Below are positions 6,250 through 7,470 of a DNA stretch of 7,470 nt, in pieces (the first letter of the stretch is position 1; each line of letters starts with the position of its first letter). The DNA comes from a bacterium UBA4883 (GTDB lineage Bacteria > Bacillota > Clostridia > Oscillospirales > Acutalibacteraceae). The notes under the pieces were generated by a model. It did no database searches and was not told the origin of the DNA. It saw only the letters and a list, made by a program, of their open reading frames with translations. A program made the position numbers and the translations under genes. The DNA is taken from the NCBI GenBank assembly GCA_002399225.1, contig DHDF01000099.1, positions 468 to 7,937 of the forward strand, read 5' to 3'.

Positions 6250-7287
6250 TTATCCGGCAATTTTTTCCGCGCTGGAATATGCTTTCGGCAGGGAAATTCC
6301 AAGCTGCTGCATCACTTTTTTGTTGTAAACCGGTTTTCCGTCCTGAACGGTGTAAACCGAGAGATCCGCCGCCTTGACCGTGCCGTTCAGAATCTTTGCG
6401 GCCATTTTGCCGGTTTGTTCACCCAAAACTACATAGTCGATGCCGACTGTAGCGAGGCAGCCGTTTTTGACCTGTTCCACCTCAGAGCCAAAAATTGGAA
6501 TTTTCGCCTCATTTGCCGCTTGCAGCAAGCCTGGCAGGTGGTTGACGACATTATTGTCGGTGAAATTGTTGATGCAGTCCACCTTTTTAGAAATCAGCGT
6601 CTTCATTCCGGGTTCCACATCGGAAGAGCCGGTTACGCCGACGTCGATCACTTCAAACCCGTATTTCGGCGCGAGGCGCTGAAAAGTCTTCAGGCTGGCA
6701 GTGGAATTCGGTTCGCTGGTGGTATGAAGTACGCCGATTTTTTTTGCATGCGGTAAAAACGCGCGGATTAGTTTAAGCTGGCTTTCCAGCGGCAGAATAT
6801 CGGCAGAACCGGTGCAGTTGACTCCCGGCTTCGCAAGCGATTTGACAATACCCGCCCCGACCGGGTCACCGACGGCGGTGAAAACGGTGGGAATCTTCGT
6901 CGGGTTTGCCGCACCGTACAGCGCCATTGCAGCCGGGGTTGCAATTCCCATGACCAAATCGTAATTTTTGGCCACCATGGTCTTGGCTATCGTCTGGGCA
7001 TTATTGGCATCCGCCTGGGAATTCTGAAAATCTATCGTCAGATTTTTCCCTTTCTCATAGCCGGATTCCTTGAGGCCTTTCATAAAGCCGGTGTAGCAGT
7101 TATCGAGCGATGGATTGACAGCATACTCGATGACCCCGATGGATTTGTAAGCCTTTGACTGCGCACCGCCGGATTTCCCGGCGGGAATGGCGGATGATGC
7201 GGAGCCGCCGGAAGAACAGGCGCCAAACGCCCCGGAAAGGAGAATGGCTAAAGCCGCCGCAGTCAGCTTTTTTGCAAAATTTTTCAT
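6250..7287 (-). CDS. ABC transporter substrate-binding lipoprotein (TrpX-type, ABC_sub_bind / COG2984)
   Basis: This 345-residue extracellular binding lipoprotein delivers the substrate to the permease. Residues 1-24 form a lipoprotein signal: Lys-rich start, hydrophobic AAALAILLSG, then FGAC with Cys24 as the lipidated residue (the -3 Phe is unusual; Leu is typical). A Ser/Gly-rich linker (25-46) follows. Then the two-lobed domain starts at KSIGVIEYAVNPSLDNCYTGF, with PTVFTAVGDPVGAGIV, the hinge text KKIGVLHTTSEPNS and PIFGSEVEQVKNGCLATVGIDY, all typical of the TrpX family. The start ATG at 7285-7287 has GGAGGG (7296-7301) 8 nt upstream; an in-frame extension toward 7440 would translate the riboswitch terminator and is rejected. 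It is the first gene of the importer operon and is controlled by the T-box leader. The family is linked to tryptophan uptake in other Firmicutes through T-box predictions, but the T-box here reads as poorly compatible with tRNA-Trp, so I give no trp symbol. Confidence 0.93.
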   Translation of the reverse strand: MKNFAKKLTAAALAILLSGAFGACSSGGSASSAIPAGKSGGAQSKAYKSIGVIEYAVNPSLDNCYTGFMKGLKESGYEKGKNLTIDFQNSQADANNAQTIAKTMVAKNYDLVMGIATPAAMALYGAANPTKIPTVFTAVGDPVGAGIVKSLAKPGVNCTGSADILPLESQLKLIRAFLPHAKKIGVLHTTSEPNSTASLKTFQRLAPKYGFEVIDVGVTGSSDVEPGMKTLISKKVDCINNFTDNNVVNHLPGLLQAANEAKIPIFGSEVEQVKNGCLATVGIDYVVLGEQTGKMAAKILNGTVKAADLSVYTVQDGKPVYNKKVMQQLGISLPKAYSSAEKIAG

Positions 7288-7363
7288 ACAAAACGCCCTC
7301 CAGAGATTCAAAATTATTATGGTTTCTCTTAAAATTAGGCTTTCGCCACCAGCCGTCCGGCAT
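7100..7363 (-). other. Possible Trp-Trp leader ORF overlapping the substrate-binding gene start
   Basis: An ATG at 7361-7363 follows AAGGAGG (7372-7378) with an ideal 8-nt gap, the best ribosome binding site in the leader. The ORF begins Met-Pro-Asp-Gly-Trp-Trp-Arg-Lys-Pro, with tandem TGG codons at 7346-7351. It has no stop before the substrate-binding gene, running 76 nt in another frame to that ATG and on to a stop at 7100 (87 codons). Beyond 7287 it is plainly an out-of-frame reading of the lipoprotein gene (Arg- and Cys-rich), so only the first 20-25 codons could matter. It may be a regulatory leader ORF whose ribosomes block the downstream site, or a chance ORF. Confidence 0.3.
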
Positions 7364-7406
7364 CGGAACCACCTCCTTCCTTTTGAAAACCAGCGAAAAG
7401 GCAAAC

Positions 7407-7470
7407 AAAAAAGCCCTTGCCCCTGCAAACACAGGGACAAGAGCCTAAAACTCCTGCGGTACCACCCACA
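7407..7470 (-). promoter_or_regulatory. T-box riboswitch, 3' part: T-box motif and terminator (5' part beyond window)
   Basis: On the minus strand, GGGTGGTACCGC (7456-7467) is the core T-box sequence that forms the antiterminator bulge and pairs with the NCCA end of an uncharged tRNA. Eleven nt on, GCTCTTGTCCCTG (7432-7444) and CAGGGGCAAGGGC (7413-7425) form a 13-bp stem (two G-U pairs) with a 6-nt loop, followed by six T residues: the competing terminator. GTCCC in its 5' arm can instead pair with the GGG of the T-box, as in the known antiterminator. Uncharged tRNA would thus turn on the ABC operon downstream. The specifier stem I, which names the amino acid, is outside the window. The variable base is U (UGGU), predicting a tRNA with A73. 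Confidence 0.93.

Noticed and set aside
5974..6756. 260-codon plus-strand ORF antisense to the permease and binding-protein genes
   Set aside because: It spans two well-supported minus-strand genes and their junction. Its composition (His, Arg, Gln rich) is typical of an antisense shadow.
7346..7363. Programmed -1 frameshift giving a nine-residue leader peptide (stop TAA just after the Trp codons)
   Set aside because: A -1 slip at the AAG codon would reach a stop at once, but the site (G CGA AAG) is not a proper slippery heptamer and no stimulatory structure is evident.
7361..7378. A second T-box-like string (GGTGGTTCCG) overlapping the leader ORF SD
   Set aside because: The strongly conserved A of the ACC part is replaced by T, no strong terminator follows, and the string is accounted for by the SD plus start codon. 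Taken as chance similarity.
7288..7440. Upstream in-frame extension of the substrate-binding protein (about 51 extra residues)
   Set aside because: It would translate the T-box terminator stem and lacks a suitable start near a ribosome binding site. The ATG at 7287 has its own SD and gives a proper lipoprotein signal peptide.

Overview
The window looks like ordinary chromosome of a Clostridia-type Firmicute, possibly in or near the Oscillospiraceae. The evidence is strong AGGAGG-type ribosome binding sites, use of TTG starts, a T-box riboswitch, sigma-A style promoters (TTGACA, 17 nt, TAAAAT), and a ClpB / Mrp / GpsA / TrpXYZ-type gene set of moderate GC content. The taxonomic guess rests on style and protein similarity recalled from memory, not on a search.

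Layout from left to right. (1) Positions 1-1464, plus strand: the C-terminal 487 residues of the disaggregase ClpB; the N-terminal part is outside the window. (2) A convergent gap holding a 16-bp perfect hairpin (1522-1561) and a weaker hairpin (about 1577-1601). (3) Everything else reads on the minus strand. In transcription order from the right edge these are: the 3' end of a T-box leader (7407-7470), a lipoprotein substrate-binding protein, a permease and an ATPase of the COG2984/COG4120/COG1101 (TrpXYZ-type) ABC importer family, and a strong terminator (4377-4414). Next come a divergent clostridial GpsA with its own promoter built into that terminator, a Mrp/NBP35-type Fe-S carrier ATPase with a near-consensus promoter starting right after the gpsA stop codon, and a strong terminator (2425-2461). 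Last are an AT-rich 285-bp gap with a candidate palindromic operator and an orphan TetR-family regulator.

The three ABC genes form one operon with a 29-nt gap and a 23-nt overlap and no internal terminator. The T-box should switch the whole operon on when a specific tRNA is uncharged, so the importer probably carries an amino acid or a precursor. The gpsA, mrp and tetR genes appear to be separate transcription units with unrelated housekeeping or regulatory roles.

The most interesting region is the importer leader. After the T-box terminator there is an excellent Shine-Dalgarno and ATG for an ORF that begins Met-Pro-Asp-Gly-Trp-Trp. It runs out of frame across the ribosome binding site and start of the substrate-binding gene. 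This layout recalls the B. subtilis rtpLP/anti-TRAP leader, where a T-box and a Trp-codon leader peptide act in series. However, the discriminator-reading base of the T-box is U (UGGU), which predicts a tRNA with A73, whereas bacterial tRNA-Trp normally has G73. The specifier loop that would settle the ligand lies beyond the right edge. No wholly new system, mobile element, CRISPR array or RNA gene other than the T-box was seen.
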